Notes under the pieces: model-generated
The model's input: the letters and a program-made list of their open reading frames with translations, nothing else
Database searches by the model: none
Told to the model about the DNA's origin: nothing
Source: Acidobacteriota bacterium
Lineage (GTDB): Bacteria; Acidobacteriota; Vicinamibacteria; Vicinamibacterales; Vicinamibacteraceae
NCBI GenBank assembly: GCA_023429845.1
Contig: JAEZCY010000296.1
Coordinates: forward strand, 1-8,095
Reading direction: 5' to 3'
Length of the DNA stretch: 8,095 bases
Position numbers and translations under genes: made by a program
Shown: positions 1 through 6,713 of the stretch, piece after piece
Layout: each line of letters begins with the position of its first letter
Numbering within the stretch: position 1 is the stretch's first letter

Positions 1-2408
1 ACGTCGTGCCGTCGGTGGACGCCCTCGCGCTTCCCGCTGGCGAGGACGTCGGCGCGGCAGCCGGGTGGGCCGGTGCTGCCGCGCCCGGTCTCGCGCTTGC
101 CGCACTCGACACGCCGCTGCAGGACGAGCCGGCACGGGCCTTCGTCACGCACGAACTGACGCGGCTCGGCTCGCCGCTCGTCACGCGCGGCTACACGGCT
201 GCCCCCGTCGCCATTGGCGCCATCCTGCCGACCGTGCAGCGGTTGTCCGATCTGTACGCCGACATCGTCCCGATGACGACCACCGAGCACGGCGTGACCA
301 TCCGGGCCGGCGGCGATGATGTGACGACGACCCGCCCGTGGCGGCTGCTGTACAACCTCGGGACGCTGGCCACCTATCTCGTGGTCGAATCCCATGGTCC
401 GCGCGACGAGCACCTCGACATCGCCGTCACCGTGCCGTCGCCCGGCATGGTGATCGTCCGCGACCCGCTCGCCACCCATGATCGTCCCGCGCTCCGGACG
501 GTGCGCGACGACTCGGCGCAACGTACGGAGGCAACGGTCGTGCTGCCCGGACCGGGGACGTGGCTCGTGGACTTCAACGGCGACGCCGTGCCCGGCTTCG
601 TGCAGCAGGAGGACGTCACCGGGGTGCGCACGCCAACCGTCGAGGAGGTCCTGGCCCGGCACCAGGCACGGCAGGCTGCGGACCGCGAACTGGCGCCGCG
701 GTACGTCATGAACGGCCGCATCCAGCAGTACTTCCGACCCAGCGTTACCGATCCCGGCTTCGATGTCGTCACCGAGAACCGATTCTTCGTGGATCGCCTC
801 GACGGTACCGAGTGGGAAGAACGGGTGTTCAGCGTCAATGGCGTCCGATTCGGGGAGCCGCGTCCGCCGTTCCCGTTGCTCCAGCCCGAGAAGGTGCTGC
901 GTCCGCCGCTCGAGATCGAATTGGATGCGCGCTATCAGTACCGGCTCGCCGGCGTGGAGACGATAGACGGGCGGTCCGCGTGGCGCGTCGCGTTCGAGCC
1001 CCGTCGTCGTGACGAGTCGCTTTTTCGCGGAACGGTCTGGATCGATCGCGAGACGTACGTGCGGCTGCGACAGCAGGCGGTGCAGACCGGGCTCGGCGCG
1101 CCGGTCATCTCGAACGACGAAACACAGGATTTCGCACCGGTGCGCACGGCATCCGGCGCGGACGTCTGGCTGCCCTCGACCATCTACAACCAGCAGTTGA
1201 TCCTCATCGCGGGGCGCAACCTGCTCGTCGAGCGGCGCATCGCGTTCGACGGCTACGAGATTGCGCCGGCGGACTTCGTCGCACAGCGCCACGCGGCGCG
1301 CCGCGGCGACAGGACGATGTATCGCGACACCGACGTCGGGGTACGCCATTACGTCAAGGACGGTGAGCAGCGCGTTGTCAGCGACATCGCGACGACCCGC
1401 GCCAAGGCGCTGGCGCTGGGCGTGACGCTCGATCCGGGATTCGAGTTCCCGCTGCCCATCGGCGGCATCAACTACCTGAACTTCAGGTTTCTCGGTCGGC
1501 AGGACACGCAGGTGGCGGTGCTGTTCGCGGGTGTACTCGCGGCAGGCAACATCCAGCGCTCGCGCGCGCTCTTTGGCCGCATCGATGCGAGCCTCGACTT
1601 CTTCGGGATGGCGCCTCCGTCCACCGACCGGCTCTTCAGCGTGGGCGGCGAGCGCAAGAGCGAGCGACTGCTCACGTGGCCCCTGTCGACCGGCCTGAAT
1701 CTGGGATGGCAGGCCACCAGTTACCAGCGCCTCTCGGGGCAGTACCAGTTCCGGTTCGACGGCTACGTGCGCGACAGCGCCACCTCGGACGGGTACGTCA
1801 CGCCGAGCAGCACCGTCACCAACGGGGTGGGGCTGCTCTACGAGTACCGACGCAGCGGATACTCGGCGACGGCGAATGGCGTATGGGCGCGCCGCGCATC
1901 GTGGCGGCCCTGGGGCGATCCGGCCGCGCTGGTGCAGACCCCGGCGTCGTACGCGAAGTACTCGGCCGCCGCCACGAAGGTGTTCTACCTCGGACCGCTC
2001 AGCAAGGTCATCGTCAACGGCAGCTGGTTCGGGGGCGAGCGGCTCGACCGCTTCAGTCAGTACCAGTTCGGGCTGTTCGACGACACCCGCATCCATGGCG
2101 TGCCCTCGGCGGGCGTGCGGTACGGCGAGCTGGCCATGGCGCGCGGGCAGTACTCGTTCAACCTGTTCGAGCAGTACCGGCTGGACGTGTTCGTCGATCA
2201 GGCGTGGGGCCGTGTTCGCGCGCAGGGCGTGCCCGGCGTCACCGAGGTGCCCTGGGAACCGGTGACGGGCGTGGGCGTCGCGTTCAACGTGCGAGTGCCG
2301 GGGCGCACGATGATCCTGCGCGGGGAAGTCGGCCGGAGCTTTCTCCCGAGCCGCTACGACGGGCTCGGGTCGATGACGGCCCAGGTGATGCTCTTGAAAC
2401 CGCTGTAG
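1..2408 (+). CDS. Outer-membrane beta-barrel-like envelope protein with LolA-like middle (5' partial)
   Basis: The frame is open to the window edge and ends at TAG 2406-2408. A GTG at 6 would give 800 residues, but the product would start without the basic and hydrophobic signal peptide expected of an envelope protein, so I treat it as truncated. Residue numbers below count from that GTG. Residues about 40-230 match nothing I recognise. Residues about 300-415 are beta-rich with alternating polar and aromatic residues (YQYRLAGVETIDGRSAWRV, then GTVWIDRETYVRLR), like LolA/outer-membrane lipoprotein-sorting folds. Residues about 480-800 are amphipathic strands rich in Tyr, Arg and Gly, joined by short turns, ending in GSMTAQVMLLKPL, as in an outer-membrane barrel. 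The last residue is Leu, not the common Phe. Inferred location is the outer membrane; substrate and role are unknown. A hairpin repeat begins at its stop codon. Confidence is good that this is a real gene, moderate for the barrel call, low for function. Confidence 0.8.
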   Translation, partial: VVPSVDALALPAGEDVGAAAGWAGAAAPGLALAALDTPLQDEPARAFVTHELTRLGSPLVTRGYTAAPVAIGAILPTVQRLSDLYADIVPMTTTEHGVTIRAGGDDVTTTRPWRLLYNLGTLATYLVVESHGPRDEHLDIAVTVPSPGMVIVRDPLATHDRPALRTVRDDSAQRTEATVVLPGPGTWLVDFNGDAVPGFVQQEDVTGVRTPTVEEVLARHQARQAADRELAPRYVMNGRIQQYFRPSVTDPGFDVVTENRFFVDRLDGTEWEERVFSVNGVRFGEPRPPFPLLQPEKVLRPPLEIELDARYQYRLAGVETIDGRSAWRVAFEPRRRDESLFRGTVWIDRETYVRLRQQAVQTGLGAPVISNDETQDFAPVRTASGADVWLPSTIYNQQLILIAGRNLLVERRIAFDGYEIAPADFVAQRHAARRGDRTMYRDTDVGVRHYVKDGEQRVVSDIATTRAKALALGVTLDPGFEFPLPIGGINYLNFRFLGRQDTQVAVLFAGVLAAGNIQRSRALFGRIDASLDFFGMAPPSTDRLFSVGGERKSERLLTWPLSTGLNLGWQATSYQRLSGQYQFRFDGYVRDSATSDGYVTPSSTVTNGVGLLYEYRRSGYSATANGVWARRASWRPWGDPAALVQTPASYAKYSAAATKVFYLGPLSKVIVNGSWFGGERLDRFSQYQFGLFDDTRIHGVPSAGVRYGELAMARGQYSFNLFEQYRLDVFVDQAWGRVRAQGVPGVTEVPWEPVTGVGVAFNVRVPGRTMILRGEVGRSFLPSRYDGLGSMTAQVMLLKPL

Positions 2409-2447
2409 CCGCCGGGCATCGCCGGTCCGTACCCGCAGGGCCCTACC
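2405..2447 (+). repeat. Degenerate copy of the GTAG hairpin repeat
   Basis: It begins GTAGCCGCCGGGC like the well-formed copy at 6682, then ATC, but the right arm is shortened to GCCGG (2421-2425). A CCCTAC tail follows at 2441-2446. The GTAG head contains the TAG stop (2406-2408) of the preceding gene. The tail CTACC (2443-2447) and the head GGTAG (2452-2456) of the next copy can pair across GGTT, so the two copies sit in tandem. Confidence 0.55.
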
Positions 2448-2452
2448 GGTTG

Positions 2453-2479
2453 GTAGCCGTCGGGCCTTGCCCGACGGTC
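2453..2479 (+). repeat. GTAG hairpin repeat, perfect 9-bp stem
   Basis: GTAG (2453-2456) is followed by the left arm CCGTCGGGC (2457-2465), loop CTT, and right arm GCCCGACGG (2469-2477), then TC. The arms are perfectly complementary. It lies in the gap between the barrel gene and the ketosynthase gene. It could slow or end upstream transcription or protect the upstream mRNA 3' end. No T-run follows, so it is not a canonical intrinsic terminator. Confidence 0.75.
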
Positions 2480-2492
2480 GGCACGCTTCGGC

Positions 2493-2501
2493 TGATATTC
2501 T
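2493..2501 (+). promoter_or_regulatory. Possible extended -10 promoter for the ketosynthase gene
   Basis: TGATATTCT has the TGn plus hexamer layout of an extended -10; the hexamer TATTCT (2496-2501) matches TATAAT at 4 of 6 positions. No good -35 lies at 17 bp. Initiation 6-8 bases downstream would leave only about 5 bases before the ATG at 2513, a near-leaderless mRNA, consistent with the absence of a Shine-Dalgarno. The same CTGATA-NN-CTGC string precedes the peptidase gene. Confidence 0.3.
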
Positions 2502-2512
2502 GCGAAACGCTG

Positions 2513-3733
2513 ATGTCTGACATCCCTCGCGTCGCCATCACCGGAATCGGCATGATTTGCGCCCTCGGTCCGCGCCGCGAGGTGATCTGGGAGCGGATGC
2601 TGGCCGGCGAGTGCGGCATCGGCCCGGTGACTCTGTTCGACACCGAGGGATACAGAAGCCGTATCGGCGCGGAAGCGGACCTGTCGCAGGTGCAGGACCG
2701 GTTCACGCCGTACCAGCGGCGACGGTGGTCGCGCACCGACCTGATGGGCGTGGTGGCGGCGCAGGAGGCGATCGACGACGCGGGGTTGCTGGACAGCGGC
2801 ATCGACCGCACGCGCGTGGGCGTGCTGCTCGGCGCCGGCACCGGCGACCTCGTGCGCAACGAGTCCTACTACTTCACGATGCGCAAGGAAGGCCTCGACC
2901 GGGCCCGCCCCACCTGGATTCACAATCATTTCTCCAGCACGCCCGTGGACGTCGTGGCCGCACACTTCGGGTTCGAGGGGCTGCGCTCGTGCCTCATGGC
3001 CGCGTGCTCGTCGAGCACGATCGCGATCGGGCAGGCCGTCGACGCGATCCGCCGCGGCCGCATCGACGCCGCGATTGCCGGCGGGACCGATGCGCTGTCG
3101 CGCCTGACGTTCGCCGGCTTCAACGCGCTGCGGCTCATGGACCCGCGGCCGTGCCGGCCGTTCGATGCCGGGCGCGAAGGCATGAGCATCGGTGAGGGCG
3201 CCGCCATCCTCGTGCTCGAGGAGTGGGAGCGCGCCATGCGGCGCGGCGCCCACATCTACGCCGAACTCGGCGGCTACAGCTTCACGTGCGAGGCGTACCA
3301 CCCGACGGCACCCGAGCCGGAGGGGCGGGCAATCGCGAGCACCATCCGCGCGGCACTCGCCGATGCCGGCGTCAACCCGGACGAGGTGGCGCACGTGAAC
3401 GCGCACGGCACGGCGACGCCACAGAACGACACGGCGGAATCGCGCGGCTTGCACGTCGTCTTCGGCGAGCGCGCCTCGAGCGTGCCCGTGACGTCTCTCA
3501 AGGCGATGTTCGGGCACTGCCTCGGGGCTGCCGGCGCCATGGAGGCTGCCGCGTTGGCGTTGACGGTGGACCGCGGGGTGATTCCGCCGACCATCAACCA
3601 TGAGAAGCGCGATCCGGATTGCGCGGTGGATCTCGTGGCCAACGAGGCGCGCGAGGTGCCCGTGCCCGTGGCTGTCTCGACCTCGCTGGCCTTCGGCGGC
3701 AACGACTCGGCCCTCGTGCTCAAGCGGGCGTGA
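2513..3733 (+). CDS. Beta-ketoacyl-ACP synthase, FabF/KAS II type
   Basis: A 406-residue condensing enzyme of the thiolase fold, close to the usual FabF length of about 410. Such enzymes join an acyl group on the active-site Cys to malonyl-ACP with loss of CO2, in the cytoplasm. The N-terminal strand VAITGIGMICALG is typical. Visible catalytic residues are Cys165 in MAACSSST, His298 in NAHGTATPQND, Lys330 in TSLKAMFGH and His335, followed by the Gly-rich loop LGAAGAME. The C-terminal SLAFGGNDSALVLKR corresponds to the family's FGG-N motif. I chose ATG 2513 because MSDIPRVAITGIG starts where family members start; the same frame stays open far upstream but only as a shadow of the barrel gene. 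No Shine-Dalgarno is seen. No acyl carrier protein, reductase or dehydratase gene lies beside it, so it may act in housekeeping fatty-acid elongation or a specialised pathway (aryl polyene or polyketide). I therefore give no symbol. Confidence 0.93.
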   Translation: MSDIPRVAITGIGMICALGPRREVIWERMLAGECGIGPVTLFDTEGYRSRIGAEADLSQVQDRFTPYQRRRWSRTDLMGVVAAQEAIDDAGLLDSGIDRTRVGVLLGAGTGDLVRNESYYFTMRKEGLDRARPTWIHNHFSSTPVDVVAAHFGFEGLRSCLMAACSSSTIAIGQAVDAIRRGRIDAAIAGGTDALSRLTFAGFNALRLMDPRPCRPFDAGREGMSIGEGAAILVLEEWERAMRRGAHIYAELGGYSFTCEAYHPTAPEPEGRAIASTIRAALADAGVNPDEVAHVNAHGTATPQNDTAESRGLHVVFGERASSVPVTSLKAMFGHCLGAAGAMEAAALALTVDRGVIPPTINHEKRDPDCAVDLVANEAREVPVPVAVSTSLAFGGNDSALVLKRA

Positions 3734-3760
3734 CCCCCGCTGACCCGGACCACACGTCAG

Positions 3761-3786
3761 GTAGGGACCGCCGTCCCCGGCGGTCC
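3761..3786 (+). repeat. GTAG hairpin repeat, possible 3' end signal of the ketosynthase gene
   Basis: GTAG (3761-3764) precedes the left arm GGACCGCCG (3765-3773), loop TCCC, and right arm CGGCGGTCC (3778-3786). All nine base pairs are perfect. It lies 27 bases after the ketosynthase stop and is followed by GTTTG, a short T-run at best. It could act as a weak terminator or an mRNA 3' stabiliser. Its sequence matches the opposite orientation of the copy at 6682. Confidence 0.7.
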
Positions 3787-3860
3787 GTTTGCGCAGTCGC
3801 CGTCGCGGTGTCTGCCCTGCTCGGCCGAAGGAACCTCCTCGTCAACCGCCGCGTATCCAC

Positions 3861-3886
3861 GTAGGTTCCGCCGTCCATTTCCGGCG
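3861..3886 (+). repeat. Diverged sibling of the 3761 hairpin repeat
   Basis: It aligns with the 3761 copy: GTAGG, two differing bases, CCGCCGTCC, then a short insertion (ATTT) and CCGGCG. Only a 5-bp core stem remains, CGCCG (3869-3873) with CGGCG (3882-3886). AGGTTCC (3863-3869) could instead pair with GGAACCT (3830-3836). It ends directly before the possible peptidase promoter. Confidence 0.45.
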
Positions 3887-3889
3887 TAC

Positions 3890-3898
3890 TGATAGCCT
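3890..3898 (+). promoter_or_regulatory. Possible extended -10 promoter for the S9 peptidase gene
   Basis: TGATAGCCT lies inside CTGATAGCCTGC, which shares CTGATA-NN-CTGC with the element upstream of the ketosynthase gene. The hexamer TAGCCT is a weak match to TATAAT (3 of 6). Initiation near 3905 would give a leader of about 14 bases that still includes the GAGGAG ribosome site. Confidence 0.27.
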
Positions 3899-3906
3899 GC
3901 TTCGAT

Positions 3907-3912
3907 GAGGAG
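3907..3912 (+). promoter_or_regulatory. Ribosome binding site of the S9 peptidase gene
   Basis: GAGGAG lies six bases before ATG 3919. It fixes that start and rules out the out-of-frame ATG at 3905. It is the clearest Shine-Dalgarno sequence in the window. Confidence 0.8.
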
Positions 3913-3918
3913 TGCTGC

Positions 3919-6600
3919 ATGGTGCGAGTCCTGTCGTCCCTGGTGTGGTGCGGTCTGGCGGTGGCGCTCGTGACCGGCGCCGCCTCGGCGCAGTCGAACG
4001 GCCAGCCGCCGGTCCTCGATCGGGCGCTGTTTTTCGGCGACCCCGAGATCTCCGGATCCCGGCTCTCGCCCGACGGGCAGTACCTGTCGTTCATCAAGCC
4101 GTTCAACGGCACGCGCAACATCTGGGTGAAGAAGGCCGACGCCCCGTTCGCCAGCGCGAAGCCAATCACCAACGACCAGCAGCGGCCCATCGGCAACTAC
4201 TTCTGGAGCCGCGACAGCCGGTACGTCCTCTACTCGCAGGACCAGGGCGGCGACGAGAACTTCAACGTGTACGCCGTGGATCCCGCCGCCCAGCCGGCTG
4301 CGGGCCAGCCCGTGCCTGCTGCACGCAACATCACCGAGGCCAAGGGGGTGCGTGCGCTCATCTACTCGGTGCCCAAGAGCGACCCCGACACGCTCTACAT
4401 CGGCATCAACGAGCGCGACAAGGCCTGGCACGACCTCTTCAAGGTCCGCATTTCGACAGGCGAGCGCACGTTGCTTCGCGAGAACACCGACCGCGTCTCG
4501 GGCTGGCTCTTCGACGAAGAAGGCCGGCTGCGGCTGGGGGTGCGCACGACCGACAGCGGCAGCACCGAGATCCTGCGCGTCGACGATGGCGCGCTGACGA
4601 AGGTCTACGAGTGCAGCGTCTTCGAGACGTGTTCGCCGGTGCGCGTACACAAGGACGGCACGCAGGTCTACACCATCACCAACAAGGGCGACGTGGACCT
4701 CATCGGCCTGGTCCTGCTCGATCCCGCCACCGGAAAGGCCACGCTCGTCGAGAGCGATCCCCGGGGGCGGGTGGACCTCACCGACGCCCTGTTCTCCGAT
4801 CGCACCGGAGACCTGCTCGCGACGGTGTACGAGGACGATCGGCTGCGGTACGTGATCAAGGACCCGACGCTCGCCGCTGACTTCGCCGTTGTGGAGAAGC
4901 AGCTGCCGGGGAAGGACATCACGTTCCAGTCCACGACGGCCGACGAGCAGCGCTGGATCGTGGTGGGCAGCAGCGACACCGAGCCCGGCGAGGTGTTCCT
5001 CTACGATCGCGCGCGGAAGCAGTTGACGTCGCAGTACAAGGTGCGCGACACGCTGCCGCGCGAGCACCTCGCGTCGATGACGCCCATCTCGTACCCGTCG
5101 TCGGACGGGCTGAAGATTCCGGCCTACCTCACGTTGCCGAAGGGCGCGCCACCGACGAATCTGCCGCTCATGGTGGTGCCTCATGGCGGCCCCTGGGGGC
5201 GAGACGCCTGGGGCTACGACACCTACGCGCAGTTCCTCGCCAACCGCGGCTACGCCGTGCTGCAGCCGAACTTCCGCGCCTCCACCGGCTATGGCAAGAG
5301 GTTTCTGAACCTCGGCAACGGCAAGTGGGGCGAGACGATGCAGGACGACATCACCTGGGGCGTGAAGCACCTCGTGAGCCAGGGCACGGTGGATCCGAAG
5401 CGCGTCGGCATCATGGGAGGCTCGTACGGCGGCTACGCGACGCTTGCCGGCCTCGCGTTCACCCCCGACGTCTACGCCGCCGGCGTGGCCATCGTCGCGC
5501 CGTCCAACCTGATCACGCTGCTCGACTCGATCCCGCCTTACTGGGAGTCGGTGCGCACCGTGTTCAACGTGCGGATGGGCGACCCGGCCAGGCCAGAGGA
5601 CAAGGCGCGCCTGATGAAGCAGTCGCCCCTGAACGCGGCCGACCGGATTCGCAGGCCGTTGCTGGTGGTGCAGGGCCAGAACGACCCGCGCGTGAAGCGC
5701 GCGGAGTCGGACCAGATCGTCGTGGCCCTCCGCGATCGTGGCTTCCCGGTCGAGTACATCGTGGCGCCCGACGAAGGGCACGGCTTCGCGCGTCCGGTCA
5801 ACAACATGGCGATGATCGCCGCGGCCGAGGCGTTTCTCGCCAAGCATCTGGGCGGGCGGCACCAGCAGGAGGTGCCGGCGGCCGTCGCAGCCCGTCTGAA
5901 GGAGATCACCGTCGATCCGAAGACCGTGACGCTCGCGTCGCCGAAGTCTTCGAGTGCGGTCGGCACACCATCGCCGACGGGCGATCTGGCGCCCATGACG
6001 GCGAGCTATACCGCGTCGATCGCCGTGGGCGGCCAGAGCATCGGCATGAAGATCGCCCAGGAGATCAGGGAGGAAGGCGGCGACTGGGTTGTCGTCGAGA
6101 CCGCCGACACGCCGATGGGGCAGGCGGTCGACACGAGCGTGCTCGCCAAAGGCACCCTGTTGCCACGGAAGCGCACCGTGAAGCAGGGCCCGATGGACAT
6201 CGCCATCGACTTGGCCGGCAATGCGGTCACCGGAACCATGTCCGTGAACGGGCAGTCTCGCCCCGTGAACGTCGCGCTCGAGGGGCCGGTGTTCGCCGAC
6301 GGCGCCGGCGCACACGCCGTCGTCGCCCGGCTGCCGCTCGCCGTCGGCTACGCGACGGCCTTCCGCAACATCGACCTCCAGTCGCAGAAGGTGCAGGTCA
6401 AGCAGTTGACGGTAGTGGGCAAGGAGTCGGTCACCGTGCCGGCCGGCACCTTCGACGCCTGGAAAGTGGAGATCGCCTCGGCCGACACCGGCGCCACGAC
6501 GACGCTGTGGGTGACGCCGGACACGCGGCGGGTGGTCAAGATCGGCGCGACGCTGCCGCAGATGAACGGCGCCGTGTTGACGGCGGAACTGGATCGATAG
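3919..6600 (+). CDS. Secreted S9-family (prolyl oligopeptidase-type) peptidase with extra C-terminal domain
   Basis: An 893-residue serine peptidase, probably an acylaminoacyl- or dipeptidyl-peptidase-like enzyme releasing short peptides in the periplasm or outside the cell. The signal peptide is clear: MVR, a hydrophobic stretch, and ASA-Q, with predicted cleavage after Ala24. Residues about 40-375 form a TolB/WD40-like propeller with repeats such as LSPDGQYLSF (49-58) and WSRDSRYVLYS (96-106). Residues about 385-645 are the alpha/beta hydrolase domain: oxyanion motif HGGP (422-425), nucleophile Ser502 in GGSYGGY, Asp589 in GQNDPRV and His621 in DEGHGF, so the full triad is present. Family members are commonly about 640-690 residues. 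Here residues about 690-893 add a beta-rich domain ending VPAGTFDAWKVEI and TTLWVTPDTRRVVKI, resembling DUF3108-type domains by my recollection. Start chosen from the Shine-Dalgarno and signal peptide. It is convergent with the zinc-ribbon gene and probably has its own promoter. Confidence 0.95.
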   Translation: MVRVLSSLVWCGLAVALVTGAASAQSNGQPPVLDRALFFGDPEISGSRLSPDGQYLSFIKPFNGTRNIWVKKADAPFASAKPITNDQQRPIGNYFWSRDSRYVLYSQDQGGDENFNVYAVDPAAQPAAGQPVPAARNITEAKGVRALIYSVPKSDPDTLYIGINERDKAWHDLFKVRISTGERTLLRENTDRVSGWLFDEEGRLRLGVRTTDSGSTEILRVDDGALTKVYECSVFETCSPVRVHKDGTQVYTITNKGDVDLIGLVLLDPATGKATLVESDPRGRVDLTDALFSDRTGDLLATVYEDDRLRYVIKDPTLAADFAVVEKQLPGKDITFQSTTADEQRWIVVGSSDTEPGEVFLYDRARKQLTSQYKVRDTLPREHLASMTPISYPSSDGLKIPAYLTLPKGAPPTNLPLMVVPHGGPWGRDAWGYDTYAQFLANRGYAVLQPNFRASTGYGKRFLNLGNGKWGETMQDDITWGVKHLVSQGTVDPKRVGIMGGSYGGYATLAGLAFTPDVYAAGVAIVAPSNLITLLDSIPPYWESVRTVFNVRMGDPARPEDKARLMKQSPLNAADRIRRPLLVVQGQNDPRVKRAESDQIVVALRDRGFPVEYIVAPDEGHGFARPVNNMAMIAAAEAFLAKHLGGRHQQEVPAAVAARLKEITVDPKTVTLASPKSSSAVGTPSPTGDLAPMTASYTASIAVGGQSIGMKIAQEIREEGGDWVVVETADTPMGQAVDTSVLAKGTLLPRKRTVKQGPMDIAIDLAGNAVTGTMSVNGQSRPVNVALEGPVFADGAGAHAVVARLPLAVGYATAFRNIDLQSQKVQVKQLTVVGKESVTVPAGTFDAWKVEIASADTGATTTLWVTPDTRRVVKIGATLPQMNGAVLTAELDR

Positions 6601-6626
6601 CGCGCGTCTGGATCGATAGCGCGTCG
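6589..6626 (+). repeat. 19-bp tandem duplication over the peptidase stop codon
   Basis: CTGGATCGATAGCGCG occurs at 6589-6604 and again at 6608-6623, a period of 19. The first copy encodes the last residues and the TAG stop; the second repeats the stop just downstream. It looks like a recent slippage or duplication at the 3' end of the gene. Confidence 0.8.
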
Positions 6627-6649
6627 GGCAGGGCCCGACGCCTACGTAG
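6621..6649 (-). repeat. GTAG hairpin repeat, minus orientation
   Basis: Read on the plus strand: arm GCGTCGGGC (6621-6629), loop AGG, arm GCCCGACGC (6633-6641), then CTACGTAG. Read on the minus strand this is GTAG followed by a perfect 9-bp stem with loop CCT, the same layout as the 2453 copy, but the outermost pair is swapped from C-G to G-C. It lies between the convergent stops and could serve as a transcription end signal for the peptidase gene; no T-run follows. Confidence 0.7.
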
Positions 6650-6667
6650 ATCAGGGACGCCTACGTA
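6637..6667 (+). repeat. 12-bp direct repeat with 19-bp period
   Basis: GACGCCTACGTA occurs at 6637-6648 and 6656-6667. TACGTA occurs a third time at 6679-6684. The 19-bp spacing equals that of the duplication at 6589-6626, so this gap seems to have grown by repeated short duplications. Confidence 0.65.
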
Positions 6668-6681
6668 CGGGTGTGATGTAC

Positions 6682-6713
6682 GTAGCCGCCGGGCCTCGCC
6701 CGGCGGTCCCTAC
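6682..6713 (+). repeat. GTAG hairpin repeat overlapping the zinc-ribbon gene stop
   Basis: GTAG (6682-6685), left arm CCGCCGGGC (6686-6694), loop CTC, right arm GCCCGGCGG (6698-6706), TCC, then CTAC (6710-6713). The stem is perfect, and the outer GTAG/CTAC can also pair around a 3-base bulge. CTA at 6710-6712 is the minus-strand TAG stop of the zinc-ribbon gene. With the 6621 copy it could form a two-sided barrier between convergent transcripts. Confidence 0.8.

Noticed and set aside
1676..2512. N-terminal extension of the ketosynthase frame upstream of 2513
   Set aside because: It overlaps the barrel gene out of frame and runs through the hairpin repeats; ketosynthases start at the VAITGIG strand just after 2513.
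2354..3601. 415-codon minus-strand open frame opposite the ketosynthase gene
   Set aside because: Low-complexity composition rich in Arg, Ala and His, no recognisable motifs, and it overlaps a well-conserved enzyme gene.
3765..3790. Canonical intrinsic terminator after the ketosynthase gene
   Set aside because: The stem is perfect but followed only by GTTTG, without a proper T-run, so I list it as a repeat with possible terminator function.
3757..6315. 852-codon open frame on the minus strand opposite the peptidase gene
   Set aside because: The protein is extremely rich in Arg, His, Val and Ala with no domain, signal or fold. It is the expected antisense shadow of a GC-rich gene; the plus-strand frame has a signal peptide, Shine-Dalgarno and full catalytic triad.
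6589..6713. CRISPR-like array in the convergent gap
   Set aside because: The repeats are 12-16 bases with a 19-bp period and only two copies each, with no spacers of regular size; tandem duplication explains them.
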